In this document: positions 16,892 to 25,674 of the stretch, one piece after another
Layout: the number at the start of each line of letters is the position of its first letter
How positions within the stretch are numbered: the stretch's first letter is position 1
From: Cobetia marina
GTDB taxonomy: Bacteria > Pseudomonadota > Gammaproteobacteria > Pseudomonadales > Halomonadaceae
DNA: 64,000 nucleotides
Direction of reading: 5' to 3'
NCBI RefSeq assembly: GCF_001720485.1
Contig: NZ_CP017114.1
Span: 2,418,001-2,482,000 of the forward strand
The notes under the pieces: model-generated
What the model was told of the DNA's origin: nothing
The model's database searches: none
What the model saw: only the letters and a program-made list of their open reading frames with translations
Program-made: the position numbers and the translations under genes

Positions 16892-18205
16892 ATGCTTGCC
16901 TTGGCAATCTTCGTCATCACGCTGGCACTGGTGATCTGGCAACCACGCGGTCTGGGCATCGGCACCAGTGCACTGGGCGGCGCCGTGATCGCACTGGTCT
17001 GCGGCGTGGTCACGCTACCGGACGTACTGGTGGTGTGGGACATCGTCTGGGACGCCACCTTCACCTTCGTGGCGCTGATCATCATCTCGCTGATTCTCGA
17101 TGAAGCGGGCTTCTTCAGCTGGGCGGCACTGCATGTCGCACGCTGGGGCGGCGGCAATGGGCGCAGGCTGTTCCCGCTCATCGTGCTGCTAGGCGCGGTG
17201 ATCGCGGCCTTCTTCGCCAATGATGGCGCGGCCCTTTTGCTGACACCGATCGTGATCGCGATTCTGGTACGCCTGGAATTCTCGGCGGCGGCCTCGCTGG
17301 CCTTCATCATCGCCACCGGGTTCGTGGCGGATTCCACCAGCCTGCCGCTGGTGATCTCGAATCTCGTCAACATCGTCAGTGCCAACTACTTCGATATCTC
17401 CTTCACGCATTACGCCGCGGTGATGGTACCGGTGGATCTGATCGCACTGGCCGCCACGCTGATCGTGCTGTGGCTGATGTTCCGCAAGGAACTACCGTCA
17501 CACTATGCGCTGGAGAAACTCGAGGCACCGTCGAGCGCCATCAAGGACCCCCAGGTCTTCCGCGCGGCCTTCCCGCTGCTGGGGGTGCTGCTGGTGTCCT
17601 ACTTCGTGACCGCGCCCTTGGGCATTCCGCTCGCCGTCGTCACCGGCAGCGCCGCGCTGGTTCTGCTGGCCATTGCCGGCCGCTGGCTGGGCAGCGGTGA
17701 TGCCGTGATCGAACTCGGCCCGGTGCTGCGCGGCGCGCCGTGGCAGATCGTGCTGTTCTCGGTGGGCATGTATCTGGTGGTCTACGGGCTGGGCAATGCC
17801 GGCCTGACCGACCACGCCAGTGACATTCTCGCCTGGCTTGCCAGCCAAGGCAGTCTGGTCGCGACCCTCGGCACCGGTGTGCTGGCTGCCGTCACCGCCT
17901 CGGTGATGAACAACATGCCGGCCACGCTGATCGGCGCGCTGGCCATCGACCACCTCACCGCGCAGCAGGTCAGCGACGCGACGCGTGAGCTGATGGTCTA
18001 CGCCAACGTGATCGGCAATGACCTGGGGCCCAAGTTCACCCCGATCGGCAGTCTCGCCACACTGCTGTGGCTGCATGTGCTCGATCAGAAAGGCCATCAC
18101 ATCAGTTGGGGGCAGTACATCAAGGTCGGTCTGGTGCTGACCCCGCCGGTGCTGATCGCCACCCTGCTCGGCCTGTGGGCCTGGCTTGGCGTGCTCAATG
18201 GCTGA
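16892..18205 (+). CDS. arsB: Arsenite efflux pump ArsB
   Basis: The product has 437 residues and about twelve membrane helices (e.g. [26 protein letters not shown]). The ATG at 16892 is preceded by AAGGAG. The segments [15 protein letters not shown] and [13 protein letters not shown] are the conserved ArsB/NhaD-type signatures. The pump exports arsenite/antimonite using the proton gradient. No arsA ATPase is present, so it acts alone. The gene closes the operon, and a 23-bp perfect hairpin follows. Confidence 0.95.
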   Translation: MLALAIFVITLALVIWQPRGLGIGTSALGGAVIALVCGVVTLPDVLVVWDIVWDATFTFVALIIISLILDEAGFFSWAALHVARWGGGNGRRLFPLIVLLGAVIAAFFANDGAALLLTPIVIAILVRLEFSAAASLAFIIATGFVADSTSLPLVISNLVNIVSANYFDISFTHYAAVMVPVDLIALAATLIVLWLMFRKELPSHYALEKLEAPSSAIKDPQVFRAAFPLLGVLLVSYFVTAPLGIPLAVVTGSAALVLLAIAGRWLGSGDAVIELGPVLRGAPWQIVLFSVGMYLVVYGLGNAGLTDHASDILAWLASQGSLVATLGTGVLAAVTASVMNNMPATLIGALAIDHLTAQQVSDATRELMVYANVIGNDLGPKFTPIGSLATLLWLHVLDQKGHHISWGQYIKVGLVLTPPVLIATLLGLWAWLGVLNG

Positions 18206-18263
18206 TCAGATCTGCTGTCGGCCAAGAGACACCCTTGGCCTGAGGGCAACATTGGACTCAGGA

Positions 18264-18313
18264 ATGAAACAGAACTGGCGCAGGGAGCAATCCCTGCGCC
18301 AGTTCTGTTTCAT
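18264..18313. terminator. Very long perfect hairpin after arsB
   Basis: Arms at 18264-18286 and 18291-18313 are perfectly complementary over 23 bp, with a GCAA (GNRA) tetraloop. The inner 10 bp are GC-rich and are followed by GTTCTGTTTCAT, so it can end the arsenic operon. The outer arm carries A-rich sequence on the left, so it may also work from the other strand. Confidence 0.75.
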
Positions 18314-18467
18314 CCTCCCGAAGGTTTCATCTGCACCGAAAAATGTACTGAAGCGCCTGACGTGGCAATCTGACAGTGGACGTCGTCCTTGCTCGATTTC
18401 ATTATCCGACAATGCCGCCATCGATCCTCAATGAGAGACCAGACCTGACAACCCCGGGAGTCCTGTC

Positions 18468-19337
18468 ATGAGTGATGTACCTGCCGCCTATCAAGCCAGC
18501 AAGGGATCGATTCTGGACGTCGATCGCGACTTCTACGACAGCCTCACCGAAAGCAAGGCCGAGCGCACACTGGTCGCGACCCATACCGTGCCGCTGCGCG
18601 ATGGCCTGGCATGGGAAGTGCCGGCGGGCCACGTGCTGCGCATCAAGATCACCGAAGGCTCACAGGTCGGTGATTTCAACATGTGGAATCTGCACAATCC
18701 GCGTGAACGCATGTGGGCGTCTCGCACCCGCCAGCTGCAGCGTGCGCATGTCAGCACCTATGATCGCCTGTGGTCCACACTGCCCTACCTGCGCCCGATG
18801 GCGACCATCATCGATGACACCCTCGCCGACTATGGTGTCGATGCAGAAGGCGGTCGCGTGCATGACCTGCTGGGCACGCGCTGCGACCCCTACGTCAATC
18901 GCCTGCTGACCGGCGAGGACTTCGATCACCACTGCCACTCCAATCTGGTCCGCGCGGTGGAGCCCTGGGGCCTGACCGAATTCGATATCCACGATGTGCT
19001 CAACATCTTCCAGTGCACCGGCCTCAACAACGAAGACAAGTACTTCATGAAGGCCTGCCCGGCTCGCAAGGGCGATTACCTGGAGTTCTTTGCCGAGACG
19101 GACCTGCTGTGCGCGATGTCCTGCTGCCCGGGTGGCGATCTGTCTGTGGACCTGTGGGGCCCTGATGCGCGTGACCCGCTCGAGACCTGCAACCCGCTGG
19201 GTGTCGAGATCTACCAGCTGGAAGGCGACGTTCTCGCAGGCTGGGAGTCGCCCAAGATCGCGGCTTACGCCGGCAACCACGGCCGCCAGCACCCCGCCAC
19301 CGATTGGGCCGCCATCAAGCGTGAGCGCTGCTGTTGA
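18468..19337 (+). CDS. DUF1989 / urea carboxylase-associated family protein
   Basis: The product has 289 residues. The DUF1989 core includes VPLRDGLAWEVPAGHVLRI, GSQVGDFNMWNLHNPRERMW and the Cys-rich CPARKGDYLEFFAETDLLCAMSCCPGGDLSVD. Family members sit near urea carboxylase/allophanate hydrolase and some act in guanidine or ureide metabolism, but a general reaction is not proved. No urea carboxylase genes lie nearby, so the gene is solitary. It has its own terminator. A metal-binding role for the His/Cys set is plausible but inferred. Confidence 0.85.
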   Translation: MSDVPAAYQASKGSILDVDRDFYDSLTESKAERTLVATHTVPLRDGLAWEVPAGHVLRIKITEGSQVGDFNMWNLHNPRERMWASRTRQLQRAHVSTYDRLWSTLPYLRPMATIIDDTLADYGVDAEGGRVHDLLGTRCDPYVNRLLTGEDFDHHCHSNLVRAVEPWGLTEFDIHDVLNIFQCTGLNNEDKYFMKACPARKGDYLEFFAETDLLCAMSCCPGGDLSVDLWGPDARDPLETCNPLGVEIYQLEGDVLAGWESPKIAAYAGNHGRQHPATDWAAIKRERCC

Positions 19338-19367
19338 TGACGCATTGCTCGCATGGCACTTAACTTC

Positions 19368-19402
19368 AAAGGCCCCTGTCATGAACATCGACAGGGGCCT
19401 TT
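19368..19402. terminator. Bidirectional terminator after the DUF1989 gene
   Basis: A perfect 13-bp stem AAAGGCCCCTGTC / GACAGGGGCCTTT (19368-19380, 19390-19402) with a 9-base loop lies between convergent genes. Confidence 0.85.
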
Positions 19403-19429
19403 GAATGTCCCGGAGAGACATCACCACGC

Positions 19430-20089
19430 TCAATCACTTCGTGTCTGATCAAGCAACTGATGATGCACCGCGAGAAGTTCCTTCCAGAGGGGTGAGAGGC
19501 GACCGATCAACTGCGGATCGAACTGACGCCCGGCCTGGGCAACGAACAAGGCGATCAATCTGTCCAGCGGCCATCCCGCCTTGTAGGCCCGAGGAGACGC
19601 CAATGCATCAAAGACATCCATGAGCCCGACCACTCGGCAATGCAAGGGCAGTGCCTTCGTCATGATCTGGCCAGGGTAGCCAGAGCCATCCCAGCATTCG
19701 TGATGCCCTACCGCAATCTCGATACTCAGCGTACGCAGCGGCTCCCCTAGCGTGTCGAGCAGCAGGCCACCTTCACTCGCATGGCACTGCATCAGGCAGC
19801 GCTCCTCTGGTATCAGCGCTCGTGGCGCCTGCAGTAACTCGCGAGGGATGGAGAGCTTGCCGATATCATGCAGCAGCGCCGCATGGTGCAGTGCCTGCAA
19901 GGAAAGACTGCGCGCCTGCGGGTCGAGCAGCCTGGCATAGAGCGAGGCCGAAAGCCCTGCCACCCGCCAGGAATGCGCCAGGGTGTCAGCGTCATGTCGG
20001 TACAGCCGTTCCAACAGGTCAAGCGCCTCCGGCGCGAGCATCGCTACACCGTAGGGCGGTTGATAAAGGTAATTCGGCAAGTGGCGCAT
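19430..20089 (-). CDS. Stand-alone HD-GYP phosphodiesterase-like protein
   Basis: The product has 219 residues and is nearly all HD-GYP domain. Seen: HSWRVAGL (first His), HDIGKLSIP (HD and lysine), HHECWDGSGYPG (the GYP signature) and DVFDALASPRAYK. Such proteins hydrolyse cyclic di-GMP, or act in other 3'-5' nucleotide signalling. There is no receiver or membrane domain, unlike most family members. No good ribosome site is visible; MLAPEALDLL at 20041 is an alternative start. It is single and oriented away from its LysR neighbour. Confidence 0.85.
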   Translation of the reverse strand: MRHLPNYLYQPPYGVAMLAPEALDLLERLYRHDADTLAHSWRVAGLSASLYARLLDPQARSLSLQALHHAALLHDIGKLSIPRELLQAPRALIPEERCLMQCHASEGGLLLDTLGEPLRTLSIEIAVGHHECWDGSGYPGQIMTKALPLHCRVVGLMDVFDALASPRAYKAGWPLDRLIALFVAQAGRQFDPQLIGRLSPLWKELLAVHHQLLDQTRSD

Positions 20090-20301
20090 TCAGACTGACA
20101 ACGCACTGGCCAATGCAGCGATCAGGTTCATGAGCGACTCCCTGTCAGATTGATCCCACCTGGAAACTCCGTGACTTGCCGCCAGCACATCGCGCACGCA
20201 ATGCGTGAATCCCCAGCGGTTTCCCACTGAAGGCCGACATTCACAGGAGCATCGTGCTCCTAATCAACTCAGTATGACTCACTTGGTAATGAAGCACACA
20301 A

Positions 20302-21204
20302 TCAGGCATTGCGCTCATCAAACCAGGTGACCAGATGTTCGATCAGACGCATGGTACGCAGCGGACGATGGCGCTCACGATGGTAGATCAATGACAACGG
20401 CACATCCGCCGGCTGCCAATCCTGCAGGATTTCCTTGAGCTCTCCGCTTGCGATGGCGTCATCACAGTAGAGTCTGGGCACGCGAATGATGCCGTTGCCG
20501 GCCAGGGCACCACTGACCAGCACATGCCCGTTGCGACACTGCAACTGGGCACTGATATCCACCTGTGTCTCGCTTTTCGGGTCTTGTCGGGCGCAAAAGC
20601 TCCAGCGCGCGACCGAGCCCACCAGGCAGCGGTGAGCCTGCAGGCCACCGGGAGTTTGCGGTGAGCCATGCCGCGAAAGATAGTCAGGACTCGCCACGAC
20701 CACATAGGACAGAGTCGCCAGCGGACGGGCAATGAAATCGGCATCCTCGAGTGCACCCATGCGCAGGGCGATATCGAAGTCATCGCGAATCAGATTCACG
20801 CGATGACTGCTGAAATCCAGTTCGATCTCGACCTCCGGCCAGGCCTGCATGAAGGCGTGAACGGCTGGCCCCAGCAGACGCTCGCCGATTGGGCCCCCGA
20901 CACTGTTGAGCCGAATCCGACCGCGCATGGCGTTACGCTCTTCACGCACCAGCGTCACGATCTGCGCCATGTCGCCCAGCGCACTACGACATTGCGCGTG
21001 GAGAAGATGACCACTCTCGGTGAGCCGCAACGAGCGAGTGGAACGCTGCATCAAAGTAACGCCCAGCAGCTTCTCCAGCGCGGTGACCTGCTTGGACACC
21101 TGTGAACGCGATACGCCCAACGTCTCGGCGGCCCGGGTGAAACTGCCGTGATCCGCTGTCATGACAAAGGCACGGATATCGGCAAGGGGAAGCGAGTCGA
21201 GCAT
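20302..21204 (-). CDS. LysR family transcriptional regulator
   Basis: The product has 300 residues. ATG 21204 (MLDSLPLADIRAFV) is preceded by GGAGAGCTTCAC, better than the upstream in-frame start. The N-terminal helix-turn-helix (GSFTRAAETLGVSRSQVSKQVTALEKLLGVTLMQRSTRSLRLTESG) and LysR substrate-binding fold are clear. It looks like the AaeR/DsdC-like group that regulates a nearby gene or efflux unit, but the target cannot be told; the neighbours are a siderophore receptor and an HD-GYP gene. Confidence 0.88.
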   Translation of the reverse strand: MLDSLPLADIRAFVMTADHGSFTRAAETLGVSRSQVSKQVTALEKLLGVTLMQRSTRSLRLTESGHLLHAQCRSALGDMAQIVTLVREERNAMRGRIRLNSVGGPIGERLLGPAVHAFMQAWPEVEIELDFSSHRVNLIRDDFDIALRMGALEDADFIARPLATLSYVVVASPDYLSRHGSPQTPGGLQAHRCLVGSVARWSFCARQDPKSETQVDISAQLQCRNGHVLVSGALAGNGIIRVPRLYCDDAIASGELKEILQDWQPADVPLSLIYHRERHRPLRTMRLIEHLVTWFDERNA

Positions 21205-21337
21205 GTGAAGCTCTCCGGACAGTAGTGACATCGAATGAAGGAAGAGATCCTCGAGACGTCAGTCTATCAGCCAATCCGATTGAATCAGCGACAGGGCCCG
21301 ATACGTCAGGCCCCGATGTCGAGTCGTCGCAACGCAT

Positions 21338-21361
21338 CAGGGGCGCATTGGAGCGCCCCTG
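21338..21361 (-). terminator. Hairpin downstream of the siderophore receptor gene
   Basis: A 9-bp stem CAGGGGCGC / GCGCCCCTG (21338-21346, 21353-21361) lies 52 bases after the receptor stop codon on its strand. It has no T-tract, so its role as terminator is only probable. Confidence 0.45.
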
Positions 21362-21412
21362 GTCCATGACAGTTGCCTGTCGTCCCCTCTTCATAAAAAG
21401 CAATCAGCGGTG

Positions 21413-23593
21413 TTACCAGCCCACGCTGGCCGACAGGGTAATTTCCATCGGATCGCCCACCAGTACGCGCGTGTCACCGCCACTGCCGTAGTAATAGGCG
21501 GTATCGAACAGATTCTTCGCATTCAGCTTGAATTCGGTGTCCGGACCGAAGAAGTCATGACGCCAGCCGACGAAGGCATCCGCCACGGTGTAGGCATCCA
21601 TCGAGAAGCTGTTGTCGTCATCGCCTTCACGCTCACCGACGTAGCGCACGCCACCGCCGACACGCCACTCGCCGTAGGACGGATCAATCGCCAGATCATG
21701 TGCCAGATAGAGGCTAGCCGCGTTGAGCGCCGCGTTCGGCAGACGATTGCCCTCGGTGCCTTCGGTATCCTCGAGTACTTCGGTATCGGTGTAGGCATAG
21801 CTGAACAGCAAGGAAGTACGATCCGTCAGGGCGCCTTCGAGGCTGAATTCCAGGCCTTGCGAGCCGGCTTCACCGATGGTGCGAGTCACCCCATTGTCAG
21901 TGACTGCGACGTTCTCCTTGCGGATCTGGTAGAGCGCCACAGACGTCGCCAGACGCGGATTCCACTGACGCTTGTAGCCGATCTCGTAGCCCTTGCCGAG
22001 CTCAGGGTCGAGGCTCTCGCCGCTGTCACTGTCGCTGCCGTTGGGCACGAAGGATTCGCTGTAGCTGATGTAGGCAGAGCTGGCATCGTCGATGCGATAC
22101 AGCAGGTTCGCGGAGGGCAGGAACAGGTCATCGCTGTAATCGGGGTCAGACACGAAGTCCTCGCCCTGCCCGCTCTGCTGATCAAACCAGGTGTAGCGCC
22201 CGCCAAGGCCCAGAATCCACTTGTCACTCAGATACCAGCGGTCGCTGACATAGACCCCGATGGCATGACTCTCGTCGAGACGATTGCTGCGCGAGGTGTT
22301 GATGTCGTCGGAGGTCACCTGGGCCAGCTGGCCGTGATTCACGTCGGTGACGGTGGAGACCGTGACGGAGTCGCCGAAATAGCGCTCATCTAGATAGTCG
22401 CGGGTGGTCTCGTAATCGGCACCGATGACCAGCTGGTGACGCTGCCCCGCTATCTCGACATCACCCATGGCGTCCAGCGCCGTGTAGTGCTCGCTGCGTT
22501 CATAGCCCTGGTTCTCTTCGGCGCGCACGGTCACATCACCGCTGTCGCTGACATTCGTGACGTTGGCGCGCGCATCGCTGTACTGACGACGCGTCCAGCC
22601 GTAGGTCAGCTTCATGTCCCAGTTGTCGGTGACTTCCTGCTTCCACCAGGCATTGACGGACTCGTCATGGCCATAGACGCGGTTCCAGGATTCATCGAAA
22701 CGCGTGCCACGCGTGACGTTGGCGGCACTGCCGTTGTAGAAGACGGTGCCACGATCGATATCCAGCTCGTAGTCCTGATACTCGTAGCTGATCTGGGCGC
22801 TGCTGTGCTCGCCCTCCCAACGCAAGGACGGGGCGATGGTGGTGCGGCGGTCATTGCCGTACTCGCGCCAGGAGTCCTCATCCTCATGCGAGAGGATGAA
22901 GCGATAGGCCAGGCCGGTATCCTCGATGGGACCGGTAGTGTCCAGGGTGGTATTGCCACCGCCGAAGGAGCTGACTTCGCCACTGATCTCGGTGTGCGTC
23001 TCGTACTGCGGACGCTTGGTGACCATGTTGATCACGCCGCCGGGGTTCTGTTGCCCCTGGAAAAGCGATGACGGCCCCTTGAGGACCTCGACGCGGTCCA
23101 CCGTCGCCGTGGTGTAGGTACGGCGCGGCTGACGGATGCCATCGATCAGCATCGAGCCATCGCTGTTGCTGCCGAAGCCTCGCTTGACGAAGCCATCCTC
23201 GGTGCCCCCCAGCGTATTGCCCAGCTGAATGCCAGCCACCGGCTGCAGCGACTCTTCCAGGTCATCGAGATTGAAGTCGTGCATGACCTGCCGGGTCACC
23301 ACATTGATGGTGCGGGCCTGCTCGAGAAACTCCACCGACTGCTTGTTGGCAAGGCTTGAGGCCTCTGCACGGTAACTGCCCGGCGCCACTTCCGATTCCC
23401 GCTGGCCGGTGACCACCATCACCGAGCTTGCGACTGCCGAGGCGTCCTGTGCCGACTCACCTGCCGCCAGTGTGGTACTCGGCAATGCCATGAGGCTGAA
23501 GACCAGACAGGAAAATGGCCCCTTGCTCTTGCTGACGGTGCTCTTGCTGACGGTATTCTTGTTGACGACGTGGTTGCGAGAATGACTTGGCAC
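21413..23593 (-). CDS. TonB-dependent siderophore receptor (FhuA/FoxA-like)
   Basis: The product has 726 residues. A signal peptide is followed by a plug domain (~residues 80-210: INVVTRQVMHDFNLDDLEESLQPVAGIQLG, VEVLKGPSSLFQGQQNPGGVINMVTKRP) and a 22-strand barrel ending in W. It belongs to the ferrichrome/ferrioxamine/coprogen-type receptors, which take up Fe(III)-hydroxamates. A Fur-box-like sequence lies ~110 bases upstream of the start. No other siderophore genes are present, suggesting use of foreign siderophores. The N-terminus contains a short VSKSTVSKS repeat before the signal. Confidence 0.92.
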   Translation of the reverse strand: MPSHSRNHVVNKNTVSKSTVSKSKGPFSCLVFSLMALPSTTLAAGESAQDASAVASSVMVVTGQRESEVAPGSYRAEASSLANKQSVEFLEQARTINVVTRQVMHDFNLDDLEESLQPVAGIQLGNTLGGTEDGFVKRGFGSNSDGSMLIDGIRQPRRTYTTATVDRVEVLKGPSSLFQGQQNPGGVINMVTKRPQYETHTEISGEVSSFGGGNTTLDTTGPIEDTGLAYRFILSHEDEDSWREYGNDRRTTIAPSLRWEGEHSSAQISYEYQDYELDIDRGTVFYNGSAANVTRGTRFDESWNRVYGHDESVNAWWKQEVTDNWDMKLTYGWTRRQYSDARANVTNVSDSGDVTVRAEENQGYERSEHYTALDAMGDVEIAGQRHQLVIGADYETTRDYLDERYFGDSVTVSTVTDVNHGQLAQVTSDDINTSRSNRLDESHAIGVYVSDRWYLSDKWILGLGGRYTWFDQQSGQGEDFVSDPDYSDDLFLPSANLLYRIDDASSAYISYSESFVPNGSDSDSGESLDPELGKGYEIGYKRQWNPRLATSVALYQIRKENVAVTDNGVTRTIGEAGSQGLEFSLEGALTDRTSLLFSYAYTDTEVLEDTEGTEGNRLPNAALNAASLYLAHDLAIDPSYGEWRVGGGVRYVGEREGDDDNSFSMDAYTVADAFVGWRHDFFGPDTEFKLNAKNLFDTAYYYGSGGDTRVLVGDPMEITLSASVGW

Positions 23594-23700
23594 CTGGAAC
23601 CCTTCTATGTGATGTGCCAGCGTCCTGCTGAATCAACATCTCGCCCTGTATTCGACAGAGCATGGCCATGACTGACGCCCCCTGCGCCAGCAAATTGAGC

Positions 23701-23719
23701 GCGAATGATAATCTTTACC
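23701..23719. promoter_or_regulatory. Fur-box-like site
   Basis: GCGAATGATAATCTTTACC matches 15 of 19 positions of the consensus Fur box. It lies about 110 bases upstream of the siderophore receptor start, so iron repression of that gene is likely. Confidence 0.7.
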
Positions 23720-23904
23720 ATAAAGTGTCGCAACGTTATCTCGAGAATCCAGCCAGCAGGTGGCCGAAATCATCGCCATTGGTCGTGATGAAAGCAGTCC
23801 CTTGCGCTCTGGGGACAGGATGTCGTTCCTCATTGAGGACCGCTCGTGGGTCGCCGAGCCATCAAAGGGGGTGACGAGCGGGACAATGCTGCAGGACATT
23901 GACA

Positions 23905-23955
23905 CAGGGAGAATGAACGCTCTACCCTGCAGAGGTAGAACAAACGCTCTCCCTG
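23905..23955. promoter_or_regulatory. Nested inverted repeats, probable TetR operator
   Basis: Inner arms TCTACC / GGTAGA (23921-23926, 23934-23939) and outer arms CAGGGAGA / TCTCCCTG (23905-23912, 23948-23955) share the same centre at 23930. The site lies 24 bases before the TetR start, where autoregulation would be expected. Confidence 0.65.
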
Positions 23956-23978
23956 AAAACTTCGACGATGGTCCTTCC

Positions 23979-24500
23979 ATGATTCAGCACGACATCGCCG
24001 CTCGCCTGGAAGCCCTCTTCAGTCAGCGTGGCTTCGCAGAACCCAGCGTGTCAGAGCTCAAGGCTGCCTCTGGCGTGAGCCTACGCACCCTCTACCGACA
24101 TTTTCCTTCCAAGGAAAGCATGGTGATCGGGGCCTTGCAGCATCGCCATGAGCGCTACCTCGCCTTTCTTGAGGACGAGGTGCCCAGCGATGGCGCCGCT
24201 GCGCTCAGTCATCTTTACCGACGACTGGGCCACTGGATGAAGCACGAAGCCCCCAATGGCTGCATGTCGATCAATGCGTTGGCGGCCTTTCCTGACAACC
24301 GTGACGTCACTGATGCCGTCACCCGACACAAGCGGGAAACCCTCCATTGGCTTGGCACGCGCAGTCGCCGGGAAGATCTCGCCAACGAATTGTTCCTGAT
24401 TCATGAAGGGGCATCCTCGGCCTGGCTGGTACTGGGCGACACAGCGATCGAAGCGGCACTTTCCACCACCCTCACCCTCCTGGGAAAACCTCGCAAATGA
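23979..24500 (+). CDS. TetR family transcriptional regulator
   Basis: The product has 173 residues; the ATG at 23979 (MIQHDIAARLEALFSQRGF) matches the usual TetR start. The helix-turn-helix is PSVSELKAASGVSLRTLYRHFPSKESM. The C-terminal domain resembles that of small AcrR-like regulators. It overlaps the next gene by ATGA (24497-24500), so they are coupled; TetR regulators in this position often control the adjacent oxidoreductase. A perfect nested dyad lies just upstream. Ligand unknown. Confidence 0.9.
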   Translation: MIQHDIAARLEALFSQRGFAEPSVSELKAASGVSLRTLYRHFPSKESMVIGALQHRHERYLAFLEDEVPSDGAAALSHLYRRLGHWMKHEAPNGCMSINALAAFPDNRDVTDAVTRHKRETLHWLGTRSRREDLANELFLIHEGASSAWLVLGDTAIEAALSTTLTLLGKPRK

Positions 24501-24574
24501 GCGCTGAATCCACACGCCATGACACCATGCACGGTATCTATCTGACCGGCCACGGCGGCCCGGTGGTGCTGTAA
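24497..24574 (+). other. N-terminal leader of the oxidoreductase, ended by an in-frame TAA
   Basis: ATG 24497 overlaps the TetR stop and is in frame with the downstream oxidoreductase. It encodes 25 residues (MHGIYLTGHGGPVVL matches the normal first strand of MDR-family enzymes) and then TAA at 24572-24574. Directly after comes GTG at 24575. A single base change from GAA to TAA would explain this. It is either a real nonsense mutation or a sequence error. Confidence 0.75.
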
Positions 24575-25561
24575 GTGCGCGACGACATCCCCCGTCCGGT
24601 TCCCGGCCCGCGCGACGTACTGGTGCGCGTCGGGGCTGCTGGCGTCAACAACACCGACATCAACACACGCCTGGCGTGGTACTCCAAGGGCGATGGCGAG
24701 GCCGAGGATGCCAGCTGGTCCGGTCAACCGATCCATTTCCCGCGCATCCAGGGCGCCGATATCTGCGGCGAGATCGTCGCGGTCGGGTCAGACGTCAGTC
24801 CAGCGCGTATCGGTGAGCGTGTGCTGATAGAGCCCTGTCTGCAGGAGCACGATGGCAAGCCATTGGCTTCGGCCTGGTATATCGGTGCTGAGTGCGATGG
24901 CGGCTTCGCCGAATACACCAAGGTGGCAGCACGCCATGCACACCCCATCAAGAGCGCACTGAGCGATGTGGAACTGGCCTCATTCCCATGTTCCTACTCC
25001 ACCGCCGAGAACCTGCTGACACGCACGCAGCTTGCCAAGGGGGAACGCGTGTTGATCACCGGCGCCTCAGGGGGCGTCGGCTCTGCAGCCGTTCAGCTCG
25101 CCAAGGCACGTGGTGCTCATGTGATCGCCATCACCAGCGCTGCCAAGGCAGAGTCGCTGCGCAAGCTGGGGGCCGATGACATCGTATTGCGTGATCAGGT
25201 CGTGGCGGACGTGCTCGACGGTCATGGGGTCGACGTGGTGGTGGATCTGGTAGGCGGCCCGCAATGGCCGCAGCTGCTGGATGTCCTGAAGCACAAGGGC
25301 CGTTACGCCGTGGCAGGTGCCATCGGTGGCGAGATCGTGGAGCTCGACCTGCGCACGCTCTATCTCAAGGACTTGAGCTTCTTCGGCTGCACCGTGCTGG
25401 AACCGGAAGTCTTCCCCAATCTCGTGCGCCATATCGAGCAAGGCAACATCAAGCCACTGGTCGCCGAGACCTTCGCACTGGCCGACATCGCCACTGCCCA
25501 GGCCGTTTTCCAGCAGAAAGGTCATGTGGGCAAGGTCGTGCTCAAGGTTTGCCAGGACTGA
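24575..25561 (+). CDS. Zinc-type/quinone oxidoreductase (MDR family), possibly truncated
   Basis: The visible frame from GTG 24575 codes for 328 residues, VRDDIPRPVPGPRDVLVRVGAAGVNNTDINTR onward, a GroES-like domain and a Rossmann domain (RVLITGASGGVGSAAVQLAKARGAHVI). It lacks the first beta strand, which is encoded before an in-frame TAA at 24572-24574. The family reduces quinones or unsaturated carbonyls with NADPH. Translation could restart at GTG right after the stop (stop-restart), or the gene may be a pseudogene. It is coupled to the upstream TetR gene and ends before a terminator. Family assignment is firm; the status of the start is open. Confidence 0.8.
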   Translation: MRDDIPRPVPGPRDVLVRVGAAGVNNTDINTRLAWYSKGDGEAEDASWSGQPIHFPRIQGADICGEIVAVGSDVSPARIGERVLIEPCLQEHDGKPLASAWYIGAECDGGFAEYTKVAARHAHPIKSALSDVELASFPCSYSTAENLLTRTQLAKGERVLITGASGGVGSAAVQLAKARGAHVIAITSAAKAESLRKLGADDIVLRDQVVADVLDGHGVDVVVDLVGGPQWPQLLDVLKHKGRYAVAGAIGGEIVELDLRTLYLKDLSFFGCTVLEPEVFPNLVRHIEQGNIKPLVAETFALADIATAQAVFQQKGHVGKVVLKVCQD

Positions 25562-25595
25562 GTCAGTTTCCTCAGGGACTGATGGCCAGAATGCA

Positions 25596-25622
25596 AAAGG
25601 GCTACCCGATGGGTAGCCCTTT
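25596..25622 (+). terminator. Terminator after the oxidoreductase
   Basis: A 12-bp stem AAAGGGCTACCC / GGGTAGCCCTTT with a 3-base loop (GAT) lies at 25596-25607 and 25611-25622, followed by CATT. Confidence 0.8.
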
Positions 25623-25674
25623 CATTGCCAGACAGCGGCAACTTCACAAGACATTAGACATTGTGTCTTGAGGG

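Larger units (their letters stand above)
23594..23978. promoter_or_regulatory. Divergent regulatory region between receptor and TetR genes
   Basis: These 385 bases hold no gene. They contain a Fur-box match near 23710 for the receptor and, on the TetR side, a nested inverted repeat centred at 23930. A hydrophobic upstream extension of the TetR frame exists but has no coding features. Confidence 0.6.

Noticed and set aside
21410..22393. Plus-strand 327-codon frame opposite the siderophore receptor
   Set aside because: Shadow frame of a clear TonB receptor; no recognizable domain.
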